Source: Paenibacillus oenotherae
Lineage (GTDB): Bacteria; Bacillota; Bacilli; Paenibacillales; Paenibacillaceae
Reading direction: 5' to 3'
NCBI RefSeq assembly: GCF_019443105.1
Contig: NZ_JAHZIJ010000005.1
Span: 124,001 to 188,000 of the forward strand
Length of the DNA: 64,000 nucleotides
Position 1 is the stretch's first letter. Each line of letters begins with the position of its first letter. Below the pieces are notes generated by a model, which saw only the letters and a list, made by a program, of their open reading frames with translations, was not told the origin of the DNA and ran no database searches. The translations under genes were made by a program, and so were the position numbers. This document shows, in pieces, positions 47,042 to 57,275 of the stretch.

Positions 47042-47902
47042 TTAAGATTGTGCATTCGCTCCTGCGACGATCTCGGAGATTTCCTGGGTAATAGCTGCCT
47101 GCCGCGCACGGTTGTACGTCAGCGTCAGATTATTAATCATCTTCGTCGCATTTTTCGTTGCGTTGCCCATCGCTGTCATCCGCGCACCAAATTCGCTCGC
47201 TTTGCCGTCCAGCAGCGCACTGTAGATAAGCGTCTCTGCATATTTCGGCAGAAGCACTTCCAGCACACCCTCAGCAGAAGGCTCATACTCATAATTCGCT
47301 GCAGGCGCTGCTCCGCCAACCTCTTCAAGCGGCAGCAAACGTTTTGCAGTTGGAATTTGCGTCAGAGCATTAACGAATTCGTTGTAGAACAAGTAGAGCT
47401 CATCATATGCACCCTGCTCGAAGTTGCTTACTGCGGCAGAGGCAATAGATTTAATATCCGAGAAGGATGGAGAATCCGGCAACCCGGTTACTTCCTCCAC
47501 GATCGGCATATTGCGGCGGCGGAAATGATCGCGCCCTTTGCGTCCGATAACGAACAATACATACTCGTCACTGGACTTATGCTTCTCTTGAATCATCTGG
47601 GACAGCTTACGAATGATGTTGGCGTTATAGCCGCCTGCAAGTCCACGATCTGAAGTGATGATCAGGTAGCCCGTTTTCTTGATTGGACGGGATTCCAGCA
47701 TCGGGTGCTTAACGCCCTTCGTGCCGGCCGCAATGCTCGCAACGACTTCCTTCATCTTCTCAGCGTATGGACGAGCAGCCAGAGCAGCCTCCTGTGCGCG
47801 TCTTAGACGCGAAGCGGCAACCAGCTCCATCGCTTTCGTAATTTGCTTCGTATTCTGCTTACTCTTAATTTCCCGCTTGATGTCGCGCATGTTAGTAGCC
47901 AT
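47042..47902 (-). CDS. atpG: F1Fo ATP synthase subunit gamma
   Basis: This is the rotating central shaft of F1 (286 residues). It starts MATNMRDIKREIKSKQNTKQ and ends with the conserved helix LTLTYNRARQAAITQEISEI. The ATG at 47900-47902 has GGCGGGTGA upstream; an open frame extends 27 codons further upstream but gives no conserved sequence. A gap of about 180 bases separates it from atpA, containing a small palindrome and no gene. Confidence 0.97.
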   Translation of the reverse strand: MATNMRDIKREIKSKQNTKQITKAMELVAASRLRRAQEAALAARPYAEKMKEVVASIAAGTKGVKHPMLESRPIKKTGYLIITSDRGLAGGYNANIIRKLSQMIQEKHKSSDEYVLFVIGRKGRDHFRRRNMPIVEEVTGLPDSPSFSDIKSIASAAVSNFEQGAYDELYLFYNEFVNALTQIPTAKRLLPLEEVGGAAPAANYEYEPSAEGVLEVLLPKYAETLIYSALLDGKASEFGARMTAMGNATKNATKMINNLTLTYNRARQAAITQEISEIVAGANAQS

Positions 47903-48085
47903 TTGGTTCACCCGCCTTTGTTGCTTGGCTATGGCATCCACTGAGAAAAGGACTTCATACCTCCTCTTGACGGGAACCGTCAATTCAGAGATTCAAATCC
48001 GCTTCCAGTGAATGGCCTCACCAAAGCCTGGTGTTGTTGCTTCAATAGAGAACTGCGCGCGATCGGTCGGCGCAGTCATTATATG

Positions 48086-49606
<1,521 letters not shown>

Positions 49607-49616
49607 TCACCCCTAT

Positions 49617-50165
49617 CTACAATGCTTGAGTTTTCAACGATTTTTCCAAACGTGCCAGCTTGCCGGACAGGCTTCCGTCGAACAGACGGTCACCGATACG
49701 AACCTGCACACCGCCGAGCAATGACGAATCTTCCACTTGCTCCGCTACAATCTTCTTGCCTGCAACAGCGCTGAACTTCTCTACCACTTTCGCCAGCTCA
49801 TCTGCCGTCAGCAGCTTTGCCGTATATACAATTGCATGCGCTTGTCCAAGCGCCTCGCCTGCAACTTTGGTATAAGCCTCATATACAGCGCCGATCGCCC
49901 CTTGGCGTCCGCGTGCAATAAGAAGCTCCAGTGTATTCAGAACAACGTCAGATACTTTACCGGATAACGCGCCTTTAATAAGCGCGGTTTTCTTCGAAGT
50001 ATCGATATTCGGAAACCCGAGGAAGCTGCGGATCTCCGCATCTCCTTCAAGTGCTTGAACGACGATTTTCAGCTGTTGTTCAACTTCTGCAACAACATTC
50101 TGCTGCTGCGCAAGCTCGAACAACGCCTTAGCGTAGCGCTTGGCTACAACGCTCTCGCGGCTCAT
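49617..50165 (-). CDS. atpH: F1Fo ATP synthase subunit delta
   Basis: This is the peripheral-stalk subunit that joins the b dimer to the top of F1 (182 residues). It begins VAKRYAKALFELA and ends with the GGVQVRIGDRLFDGSLSGKL signature. The ATG overlaps the atpF stop by four bases. Confidence 0.96.
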   Translation of the reverse strand: MSRESVVAKRYAKALFELAQQQNVVAEVEQQLKIVVQALEGDAEIRSFLGFPNIDTSKKTALIKGALSGKVSDVVLNTLELLIARGRQGAIGAVYEAYTKVAGEALGQAHAIVYTAKLLTADELAKVVEKFSAVAGKKIVAEQVEDSSLLGGVQVRIGDRLFDGSLSGKLARLEKSLKTQAL

Positions 50166-50647
50166 TTGTTTCCAACCTCTTTCAAGTATTGGTCAACAAG
50201 CTGCTCTTGCGATTTCTCGTCGATTTGTTTCTCAATAATTTTAGAAGCGATCATAACAGACATGCCGCCCACTTGGCTGCGCAGTGCTGCAATCGCTTTA
50301 TTTTTCTCGCTATCGATATCTTTAACTGCCTCGTCCTTCAGACGATTAGCTTCCGCTTTGGCAGCATTCATAATATCGTCTGCTTGCTTCGAGCTTGTAA
50401 CTTTAGCGGATTCAATAATCTCGTAAGCTTCCTTGCGTGCTTGCTCAAGCGCTTTTTTCTGTGCTTCAAGATGCTCGCCAGCTTGCTTGCGGCTCTCTTC
50501 AGCGGTGCTCATTTGCTCTTGAACGAGCTTCTTGCGTTGTTCCATAATACCCATCAATGGTCCGAATGCATATTTGCTAAGGAGCCACAACAGCGCGAGG
50601 AACGCGATCATTGTAAATACGGTCGATTCCCATACAAAATTATCCAT
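50162..50647 (-). CDS. atpF: F1Fo ATP synthase subunit b
   Basis: This is the peripheral-stalk subunit (161 residues) with a single N-terminal membrane helix (TMIAFLALLWLLSKYAF) followed by a long charged coiled coil, rich in Ala, Glu and Lys, to the end. The ribosome site is AAAGGAGTG. Length and position are standard. Confidence 0.97.
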   Translation of the reverse strand: MDNFVWESTVFTMIAFLALLWLLSKYAFGPLMGIMEQRKKLVQEQMSTAEESRKQAGEHLEAQKKALEQARKEAYEIIESAKVTSSKQADDIMNAAKAEANRLKDEAVKDIDSEKNKAIAALRSQVGGMSVMIASKIIEKQIDEKSQEQLVDQYLKEVGNK

Positions 50648-50746
50648 CTATGACACTCCTTTCTTCGTTCATTGCTTAATTGATGTGCCAATCAAAACGA
50701 AGGCGTGGATGGCATAGGCCAACCGCGCCAACCGTTATATGGAAAA

Positions 50747-50974
<228 letters not shown>

Positions 50975-51068
50975 CTAAAAATAGGTTATTTTTTGTGTTG
51001 CTTGTATATTGTGATTCCCGCCTTGCGCACGAGTCGCTCGGTACAGCCGGGAAATTAAGCACCTTGCC

Positions 51069-51836
51069 TTAGTGATCCTCGTCATGCACTGTCGCTTGAG
51101 AGATATACACCATTGTTAGAATTGTGAAGAGGAACGCCTGAATACCGCCGACAAATATACTGAAGCCCTGCCATACGGCCATCAAAGGAATACCGACCCA
51201 GCCAAGCATCAGAATCGTCGAAATAAGTACCTCGCCGGCAAAAATATTCGCGTACAAACGCAGTGAAAGCGTAAGCGGCTTGGAAATCTCCTTCATAATG
51301 TTCAGCGGGAAAAAGATCGGGAACGGTTCAAAGTAGTGCTTCAGGTAATGCTTCGTATTCTTCGTTACCCCGAGGAAGTGAACCAGGAAAATAACGATAA
51401 TCGCCAGACCAGCTGTTACGGACAAATCCGCTGTCGGAGACTTCCACCATGCGATATGGGCATGTCCGTCATACTTGGTGATGTCAGCTTCAGTAACGAC
51501 CATGGAGCCTGCAATTTCCAATGGCTCATGATGTTCTGTGACGACACCGAAAGGAAGACCGAGCAGGTTCGAAATAAAGATGAACATAATCAGCGTAATC
51601 CCGAGATTAATGAAGTGCTTCGCCTTGCTGAGCGGCATCGTGCTAGCGACAGTGTCGTGTACGAATTCGATGACCCACTCCATAAAGTTCTGCATCTTCG
51701 AGGGATTGTGAACAGACAGATTGCTCACGGCTACCCGCGCGACAATGAATACGATTAAGCAGGATACAATGACCGAAATCCATGTAGAGAGATCAATGTG
51801 AAAACCTGCAATCTCAATAACCGGAAAAATATGCAT
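51069..51836 (-). CDS. atpB: F1Fo ATP synthase subunit a
   Basis: This is the proton-channel subunit of Fo (255 residues), with several membrane helices. The essential Arg is in LSLRLYANIFAGE. A His-containing loop (EHHEPLEIAG) and a C-terminal FTILTMVYISQA complete the family pattern. GGGGTGA lies upstream of the ATG. Confidence 0.97.
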   Translation of the reverse strand: MHIFPVIEIAGFHIDLSTWISVIVSCLIVFIVARVAVSNLSVHNPSKMQNFMEWVIEFVHDTVASTMPLSKAKHFINLGITLIMFIFISNLLGLPFGVVTEHHEPLEIAGSMVVTEADITKYDGHAHIAWWKSPTADLSVTAGLAIIVIFLVHFLGVTKNTKHYLKHYFEPFPIFFPLNIMKEISKPLTLSLRLYANIFAGEVLISTILMLGWVGIPLMAVWQGFSIFVGGIQAFLFTILTMVYISQATVHDEDH

Positions 51837-51845
51837 ATTGTGTTT

Positions 51846-52226
51846 TCACCCCTTTCCGCTGTTGCGCTTAGAATAGGTAACTGCACCAATCAGAAAAACC
51901 ATTATCTGTACATAAAAGGCTGCGGACAAGGTCGCTGCGACATTCAGATGTTGCGGATACTTGTTGGCAATCATGACGGCTAACAATACAGTGGCAAGCC
52001 TTCCGGCCAAGCCAAGACTCATCTTCCTTGCTCCCTGCTCGACAACTGTACGCCCGATGTAATCAATACGCCGGCGCAGCAGTATTCCGTTGAACAGACT
52101 GGCACCGCAGCCAAGCACAATACCTGCTGCAACCGCTCTGCCATCCGGAACGAGAACCCATACCACCATGAATAGCGACATCATATAAAGAGCCGATCGC
52201 ATTGCTTTCTTCAAGATCTCATCCAT
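51846..52226 (-). CDS. atpI: ATP synthase-associated membrane protein AtpI
   Basis: This 126-residue protein has about four membrane helices and the segment AGIVLGCGASLFNGILLRRR seen in AtpI of Bacillota. AtpI helps assemble the c ring or supply magnesium, but its exact role is debated. I chose the ATG at 52224-52226 after GGAGG (6 bases); the open frame continues 24 codons upstream inside atpZ without conserved sequence. It overlaps the atpZ stop by eight bases. Confidence 0.88.
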   Translation of the reverse strand: MDEILKKAMRSALYMMSLFMVVWVLVPDGRAVAAGIVLGCGASLFNGILLRRRIDYIGRTVVEQGARKMSLGLAGRLATVLLAVMIANKYPQHLNVAATLSAAFYVQIMVFLIGAVTYSKRNSGKG

Positions 52227-52440
52227 CGGTGTCCTCCAATACGAGCCTGACCAGTAAGACGCAGGATAAAATGCCAGCCGCCAGGCCGACAAGTACACCG
52301 CCTATAATCCATCCTGGCGAGTCTCCAAAAAGCGTGCCGACATAATAGCCCAAGAAGATGCAAATTGCGAAGTCTATTCCCATTACACCAACGAGCCCTG
52401 CAGCCCGCCATGGATTGTCTCCGCTACCCTTTTTTTTCAT
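52219..52440 (-). CDS. atpZ: AtpZ/AtpI-family small membrane protein
   Basis: This 73-residue protein has two membrane helices, ICIFLGYYVGTLFGD and GIILSC-type, with a PGWIIGGVLVGLAAG segment between them, matching the AtpZ (AtpQ) proteins that open atp operons. Family members are linked to magnesium or calcium handling at the synthase. The start is ATG at 52438-52440, 8 bases after AGGGG; a TTG six codons earlier is less likely. It is the first gene of the operon. Confidence 0.88.
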   Translation of the reverse strand: MKKKGSGDNPWRAAGLVGVMGIDFAICIFLGYYVGTLFGDSPGWIIGGVLVGLAAGILSCVLLVRLVLEDTDG

Positions 52441-52467
52441 GACTTTTACCCCTGTCAACCCTCATAC

Positions 52468-52497
52468 ATTTTATCGAAGCGACATGTCTTTTGTCAA
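52468..52497 (-). promoter_or_regulatory. Sigma-A promoter of the atp operon
   Basis: On minus, a perfect -35 TTGACA (52492-52497) and -10 TAAAAT (52468-52473) are 18 bases apart. The predicted transcript starts about 20 bases before the atpZ ATG. Confidence 0.85.
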
Positions 52498-52531
52498 TTG
52501 ATATAAATTCAAACATTTAGTGAACGGTTCG

Positions 52532-52563
52532 CCGTAAAGCCTTGATTTATCAAGGTTTTACGG
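52532..52563. other. Hairpin between wecB and the atp promoter
   Basis: The arms CCGTAAA/TTTTACGG with inner CCTTGA/TCAAGG form a 32-base hairpin with a 4-base loop. No U-run follows on either strand, so this is not a standard terminator. It overlaps the stop codon of a tiny open frame (52558-52608). Confidence 0.5.
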
Positions 52564-52608
52564 CCTATCAAACCATACAGTAGCACTGTACGCTGTAACC
52601 TTCTTCAT
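52558..52608 (-). CDS. Possible 16-codon micro-ORF downstream of wecB
   Basis: The frame MKKVTAYSATVWFDRP-stop has GCGGAGGAAC about 10 bases before its ATG. It begins 22 bases after wecB, and its stop lies in the arm of a hairpin. The site and spacing are good, but the length is small and nothing is recognisable, so it may be chance. Confidence 0.25.
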   Translation of the reverse strand: MKKVTAYSATVWFDRP

Positions 52609-52630
52609 GATGCCTGTTCCTCCGCATAAT

Positions 52631-53779
52631 CTATGAACGTTGTGTGAACGGCCGGGGGCGCTCGCTCACGCGTCCGAAGTGATGCAGAATGGCCTCGACA
52701 ATTCTTGCCGATGCTTGTCCGTCGCCATATGGATTAGCCGCTTGGCTCATCCGGTCGTAAAGCGCAGAATCTGTCAGAAGCGCGAACGCACGGTCATAGA
52801 CCAGCGCCTCGTCGGTGCCGACGAGCTCCAGCGTACCCGCCTCGATTCCTTCAGGACGTTCGGTCGTATCTCTAAGCACCAGCGTCGGCACGCCGAACGA
52901 AGGCGCCTCTTCCTGCAGACCGCCCGAGTCGGTCATAATCATATAGGAATGCGGATAGAAATTGTGGAATTCAAAGACATCCAGCGGTTCAATCAGCTTG
53001 ATGCGCGGATGACTGCCGAGAATTTCATTCGCGGGCTCGCGCACAGCCGGATTCGGATGAACGGCGTAGACGATCGCGACATCCTCGAACTCATCGGCGA
53101 TACGCTTGACCGCGCGAAAAATATTCCGATGCGGCTCGCCCAGCGCCTCGCGCCGATGAGCCGTCATCAGGATCATCCGTTTGCCCTGCGCCCAGTCAAT
53201 GACAGGATGGGAGAACGACTCGTCAACCGTATATTGGAAGACATCGGTCGCTGTATTGCCCGTCACATAGATGGTCGATTCCGACTTGTTCTCCTTGCGA
53301 AGATTGCTTGCTGACCACTCGGTAGGCGCAAAATGAACATCGGAGAGCACACCCGCAAGCTGACGGTTCATCTCCTCCGGGTAAGGGGAGAGCTTGTTCC
53401 ATGTGCGAAGGCCTGCTTCTACATGGCCGACTTGAATTTGCTGAAGGAATGAGGCGTAGCTGGCCAGGAAAGTCGTCTGTGTATCGCCATGCACGAGCAC
53501 GATGTCCGGCTTCGCCTCGCTAAGGATGGGTTCCAACCCTTCAAGCACGCGGACAGTCGTTTCTGTCAGCGTCTGCCGTTCCTTCATGACGTTCAGATCA
53601 TAATCCGGCTCGATCTTGAAGAAATCCAGAACCTGATCCAGTATTTGCCGATGCTGTGCCGTTACGCATACGATCGATTCGATCTCATCCTTGTGCTTCT
53701 CCAGCTCCAGCACGAGCGGGGCCATCTTCACAGCCTCTGGACGTGTTCCAAATATAGTCATTACTTTAAGTTTAGCCAA
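52631..53779 (-). CDS. wecB: UDP-N-acetylglucosamine 2-epimerase
   Basis: This non-hydrolysing epimerase interconverts UDP-GlcNAc and UDP-ManNAc, which supplies cell-wall polymers and the pyruvylated secondary polymers that SLH domains bind. The 382 residues start with MTIFGTRPEAVKMAPL and have HGDTQTTFLASY, GHVEAGLRTW, PYPEEMNR and the ligand-binding TDSGGLQEEAP. The start is TTG (53777-53779), 6 bases after AGGAGTGA; a methionine six codons later is possible. It is between upp and the atp operon, the usual place in Paenibacillus-type genomes. Confidence 0.95.
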   Translation of the reverse strand: MAKLKVMTIFGTRPEAVKMAPLVLELEKHKDEIESIVCVTAQHRQILDQVLDFFKIEPDYDLNVMKERQTLTETTVRVLEGLEPILSEAKPDIVLVHGDTQTTFLASYASFLQQIQVGHVEAGLRTWNKLSPYPEEMNRQLAGVLSDVHFAPTEWSASNLRKENKSESTIYVTGNTATDVFQYTVDESFSHPVIDWAQGKRMILMTAHRREALGEPHRNIFRAVKRIADEFEDVAIVYAVHPNPAVREPANEILGSHPRIKLIEPLDVFEFHNFYPHSYMIMTDSGGLQEEAPSFGVPTLVLRDTTERPEGIEAGTLELVGTDEALVYDRAFALLTDSALYDRMSQAANPYGDGQASARIVEAILHHFGRVSERPRPFTQRS

Positions 53780-53850
53780 TGAAAGTCACTCCTATTAAAA
53801 CTGATTCACATTTCTGCTGCCTGAGTCCCGCCATCAACGTCCTGCCGTCA

Positions 53851-54480
53851 TTATTTCGTGCCATACATCCGGTCGCCAGCATCGCCAAGACCTGGCACTA
53901 TGTATCCGTGATCATCAAGCTTCTCATCCAGCGCCGCAATGTAGATATCCACATCGGGATGCGCCTGATGAACCGCCGCAACGCCTTCAGGAGCAGCGAT
54001 CAGGCACATCAGCTTAATCTGGGCGCAGCCGCGCTGCTTCAAGGTTTCAATCGCTGCGCAAGCCGAGCCTCCTGTGGCCAGCATAGGATCGATGACGATC
54101 AGCATGCGCTCGGTTGCATCAGAGGGCAGGTTCACATAATATTCCACCGGCTCGAGCGTATCGGGATGGCGGAACAGTCCGATGTGGCCGACTTTCGCGG
54201 AAGGAATGAGCTTCAGCATGCCATCCACCATGCCAAGACCGGCGCGCAGCACAGGAATAAGGCCGAGCATCCGGCCAGAAATCACCTTCCCTTCCGCTTC
54301 CGTAACCGGTGTCTCAACCGGAATCGATTGGAGAGGTACATCTCTTGTTATCTCATAAGCCATTAATGTCGCCACTTCATCTACAAGATCGCGGAAATCT
54401 TTCGTATTCGTATTTTTATCACGAATGTGTGTCAGCTTATGCTGAATGAGCGGATGGTCACAAACCACTAGTTTGCCCAT
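53851..54480 (-). CDS. upp: Uracil phosphoribosyltransferase
   Basis: This pyrimidine salvage enzyme joins uracil and PRPP to give UMP. The protein is 209 residues, the usual length. It starts [20 protein letters not shown], has the PRPP-binding [12 protein letters not shown], and ends with the uracil-site [14 protein letters not shown] chose the ATG at 54478-54480, 12 bases after AGGAGG; in-frame ATGs nearer the site lie three or four codons upstream. Confidence 0.97.
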   Translation of the reverse strand: MGKLVVCDHPLIQHKLTHIRDKNTNTKDFRDLVDEVATLMAYEITRDVPLQSIPVETPVTEAEGKVISGRMLGLIPVLRAGLGMVDGMLKLIPSAKVGHIGLFRHPDTLEPVEYYVNLPSDATERMLIVIDPMLATGGSACAAIETLKQRGCAQIKLMCLIAAPEGVAAVHQAHPDVDIYIAALDEKLDDHGYIVPGLGDAGDRMYGTK

Positions 54481-54558
54481 ATGGATCATCATCCTCCTGT
54501 GAAGACTGCTTCGCCTGCGGAACTTCGATTTTTTTACAATTGAGTCACAATCCTGTCT

Positions 54559-54564
54559 ATTATA
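54559..54564 (-). promoter_or_regulatory. Extended -10 promoter of upp
   Basis: On minus, TGC-TATAAT (extended -10) is about 80 bases upstream of the upp ATG. The region 17 bases further upstream (GTGCAG) is a poor -35. Confidence 0.6.
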
Positions 54565-54649
54565 GCATCGGAAGCTTCATTCTGCACACTTCCCGCAGAC
54601 CGATTGAGGGGCAATCATGTAAACGGTTTATTTCTGTATTTTAATGGAA

Positions 54650-54699
54650 TATAAATATAAAAAACCGGCTGCTTCCGACTTCGTCGGAGCTACCGGTTT
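54650..54699 (-). terminator. Terminator after the TIGR04222-like gene
   Basis: Read on minus, AAACCGG and CCGGTTT arms (54693-54699 with 54662-54668) enclose a second TCCGAC/GTCGGA stem with a GAA loop, and TTTTATATTTATA follows. It lies 20 bases after the stop codon. Confidence 0.85.
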
Positions 54700-54719
54700 C
54701 ACTAGTTTTCCCCTTTGTT

Positions 54720-55829
54720 CTAGCTGCCGCCCCCGCCGCAGCCGCCTCCGCCGCATGAGGATCCTCCTCCACACGAGGAACCTCCGCCGCCGTCGCCGCC
54801 TGAGGAGCCGCCCCCGCCACTATCACAGCCGCTGCCTCCATCGCCATGCGAGCCGCCATCGTTCCAGGAATGGCCATCCACGCCAGATGAACCCGATGAC
54901 CCCACGCCGCCGCTGTTGGCCTCTAGCTGCTCCTTCGTCTGCGCTTCCTCCATCTGATGTTTGAAGTCATCGTCCGAGCCCGTCGAAGCAAAGAACAGCG
55001 CACCCGACAGTACTCCTGTCATATACGCGGGGTCTCCCCATCTCGCCGCATCACGGACGGAAGACTCTCTTGCAGAATCACGATTAAGCGAAGCTCTCGC
55101 AAGGGATGAGCCGCGATCAATTAAATAGTCCACAGCCCGGCGAAGATCAGCAAACGCCTCTGCCCCGCTCGCATTGAACCTCCGCTCAAGCAGCTGTTCC
55201 CTGCTCCAATTATGCAGCTCCGCAATACGCTCTTTGGAGAGCGGTGTCCGGTAGAAAGGCCCCCATAGTCTGGCGCTGGCCGCTGCCGGCCCGAACAGTT
55301 CTCCATACACCCAATCGAACCATGCCCGCTCACCAGCCTCCGGCTTGCTTCCCGGCGCATGAGGCGCATGATGAATAATGCTGCCCGACAGCTGCTTGCC
55401 GAATTGCTCGTATTCCCAAGTGAACATGAGCATCTCATGCCATACGTCATCTATCCTCGTACTGTACATCGGCACATGGCGCAGCAAGGCGCACATCAGA
55501 AAATATCGCTTCAGCTCAAACCACAGCCAGTTCCACTCGTCATCACGCAGCCGGGGCTGCGCCTTGAGCACACGATCCTTCACCCGGGCCTCAAAATCAG
55601 GACCAAGACCCGCTTCCAGCCGCTCCGCAGCGGATCTTGCCGGATGCCCCTCCGGAACACCAAGCACAGCCGGCGGCTTGCCTGCGAAGACAGACGGATA
55701 AATTCTCGTCATCCGCGAGGAACCCCTTCCGCTCCCCTTCTGCCCCTTCTTGCCGCTTTGATTAACAACAACCGCAATAATAGCTATAGCTATGAATAGA
55801 ACTAGAATAACTGCTCCCATCTCACCCAT
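54720..55829 (-). CDS. TIGR04222-like membrane protein with Gly/Ser/Cys-rich tail
   Basis: The protein (about 369 residues) begins with one membrane helix (VILVLFIAIAIIAVVV), followed by a basic linker and a globular region (about 70-250) with two conserved-looking WH motifs (DDVWHEMLMFTWEYEQF; HNWSREQLLERRF). The last 70 residues are Gly, Ser, Asp and Cys, with repeated GGGSSCGGG type units. Such tails mark the TIGR04222 group of membrane proteins of unknown function. A GTG three codons earlier is an alternative start. No regulatory role can be read. Confidence 0.7.
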   Translation of the reverse strand: MGEMGAVILVLFIAIAIIAVVVNQSGKKGQKGSGRGSSRMTRIYPSVFAGKPPAVLGVPEGHPARSAAERLEAGLGPDFEARVKDRVLKAQPRLRDDEWNWLWFELKRYFLMCALLRHVPMYSTRIDDVWHEMLMFTWEYEQFGKQLSGSIIHHAPHAPGSKPEAGERAWFDWVYGELFGPAAASARLWGPFYRTPLSKERIAELHNWSREQLLERRFNASGAEAFADLRRAVDYLIDRGSSLARASLNRDSARESSVRDAARWGDPAYMTGVLSGALFFASTGSDDDFKHQMEEAQTKEQLEANSGGVGSSGSSGVDGHSWNDGGSHGDGGSGCDSGGGGSSGGDGGGGSSCGGGSSCGGGGCGGGGS

Positions 55830-55887
55830 ACTAATCACCCGCTTGTCGTTGGTATAGGTTCATCATAGCATGAGACATTGCGGGACA

Positions 55888-56142
55888 TCACCCTTTTTCT
55901 GCCTCTTGCTCATTTCTGATCAGAGTCATGATTGCCTCAATATTTTGGAAGTTGTCATATAATAAAAGGTCGTCCTCGATCATAATATTCGCTTTCTCCT
56001 CCAGATACAGCACAAATTCGACCATTCTAATGGAGTTGAAGCCATAGTTCAATAAATCCTCGTCAGCCGGAATGTTGTCGTCAATCTCAAGCACCTCTTG
56101 AAGACCGCGGAGGATCAATGGATATAATTCATCATTCAACAT
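55888..56142 (-). CDS. Stand-alone acyl/peptidyl carrier protein of the PKS/NRPS locus
   Basis: This 84-residue carrier protein has the phosphopantetheine Ser at about residue 37 in LNYGFNSIRMVEFVL, a GxNSI variant. Predicted helices flank it. It follows the BtrH-like gene by 10 bases on the same strand. In butirosin synthesis the free ACP BtrI carries the acyl chain that BtrH transfers; this pair has the same arrangement. It lacks the usual domains around it, so it is a discrete carrier. Confidence 0.88.
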   Translation of the reverse strand: MLNDELYPLILRGLQEVLEIDDNIPADEDLLNYGFNSIRMVEFVLYLEEKANIMIEDDLLLYDNFQNIEAIMTLIRNEQEAEKG

Positions 56143-56152
56143 CGTTTACCCC

Positions 56153-57178
56153 CTAATCCTGACAACCGGATAATAAAGTATTTAAGTACTGCCTTTCTTC
56201 AAGGCAAATCTTCTCTATTCCCGTTTGAATTTCGATAACAGATTCGTCAGATAATGTTTTTGCAAAAGCATACCTGGCAGCAATCTTTCTCACCGCTACC
56301 CAGTGCAGAATGATGCTGCTCACGATCTCACACAAAGCAGGATTATTAAACTGCTGGACTTTCAACATTTCAGCCTGCTTCCCGCTTACGATGTGGTTGA
56401 ACTGCTCGATCCATTCCTTCGCGAGTGCGGGGTCCGCCTCTCCGCTTCTAAACTTCTCCGGTAAACCGGATGCGAACTCCTCCAGAACAGCAATGCCTTC
56501 AAGGATTTCCTCCTGATGAGCCTCTACGAATTGAAGATATCTTGCATACTGATCCTCCAATACCGGGATTCTCTCGGCGTCCTGCATATTAAACTCCACA
56601 TAGCTTGGTTGATCCGAGAAAATATGCACCTGCTCAATGCCTTCTTGCCCCATAAAGGTTTCACGAAAGCCGTTATAGGATCTCTCCAGGCAGTCAAAAG
56701 TTATCGTCGTATTCGTATACGACAGCGTTTCTCTATGCTTATGTTCAATAATATGGCACTGCCGGGAGACGTTGTCGAAGCCATGCACCACCAGGGCATG
56801 AGGCCAATGCATTTTGCCATAGGTATCCCTTCTCATTTCCTGGTAATAACTATCTACCCAGAGCATGACGGGGTTGTTGTTTCTGATGGCTCTCTGCAGA
56901 CCGCTCAGCAGCTGTTCATTAAATGCGACAGGCGCCATCTCTATGCCCAGCTCAAGAAGCGATTCCTCAATGCTCTGCTGCGAAATATAGCGAACGGATA
57001 CAGACGAAGCACAATCCTGGGTGCTATAAATGGCGATGTCATTAATAAACAAATGAAGCGGACTTCTTTTGTAATACCCTAATATAGGTACAAGCGCGTT
57101 GTATGCACATCCCTTATAGTGAAAATCGTTAAAAGGATGAAAATCGGACAATATGCACGCATCTGTTTTGGTTTCCAC
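56153..57178 (-). CDS. BtrH-like (BtrH_N domain) acyltransferase/peptidase-like protein
   Basis: The N-terminal half resembles the BtrH_N/C39-like papain fold. The candidate catalytic Cys24 is in HYKGCAYNAL and His127 in WPHALVVHGFDN, with a nearby acidic residue (Asp135). BtrH moves an acyl group from an ACP to an aminoglycoside amine. The rest (about 190-341) is helical and unlike BtrH. It lies just after the PKS gene (97-base gap) and just before the free ACP gene. It may release the finished acyl chain onto an amine; a role in maturation by proteolysis is the alternative. No clear signal peptide is present, so it acts inside the cell. Confidence 0.7.
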   Translation of the reverse strand: METKTDACILSDFHPFNDFHYKGCAYNALVPILGYYKRSPLHLFINDIAIYSTQDCASSVSVRYISQQSIEESLLELGIEMAPVAFNEQLLSGLQRAIRNNNPVMLWVDSYYQEMRRDTYGKMHWPHALVVHGFDNVSRQCHIIEHKHRETLSYTNTTITFDCLERSYNGFRETFMGQEGIEQVHIFSDQPSYVEFNMQDAERIPVLEDQYARYLQFVEAHQEEILEGIAVLEEFASGLPEKFRSGEADPALAKEWIEQFNHIVSGKQAEMLKVQQFNNPALCEIVSSIILHWVAVRKIAARYAFAKTLSDESVIEIQTGIEKICLEERQYLNTLLSGCQD

Positions 57179-57275
57179 TTTGTCCTCCGGCCACTGGGCC
57201 CACCGAGTTTGGGTTTAAGAAGCAGCATTCAGGCAGGGCTTTACACCCCCCGCCTGAAGCAGCAGCCTTTTACTT

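Noticed and set aside
47942-47990. TTGACGG/CCGTCAA palindrome between atpA and atpG as a promoter or terminator
   Set aside because: It has no T-run and no -10 element; a short palindrome alone gives no function.
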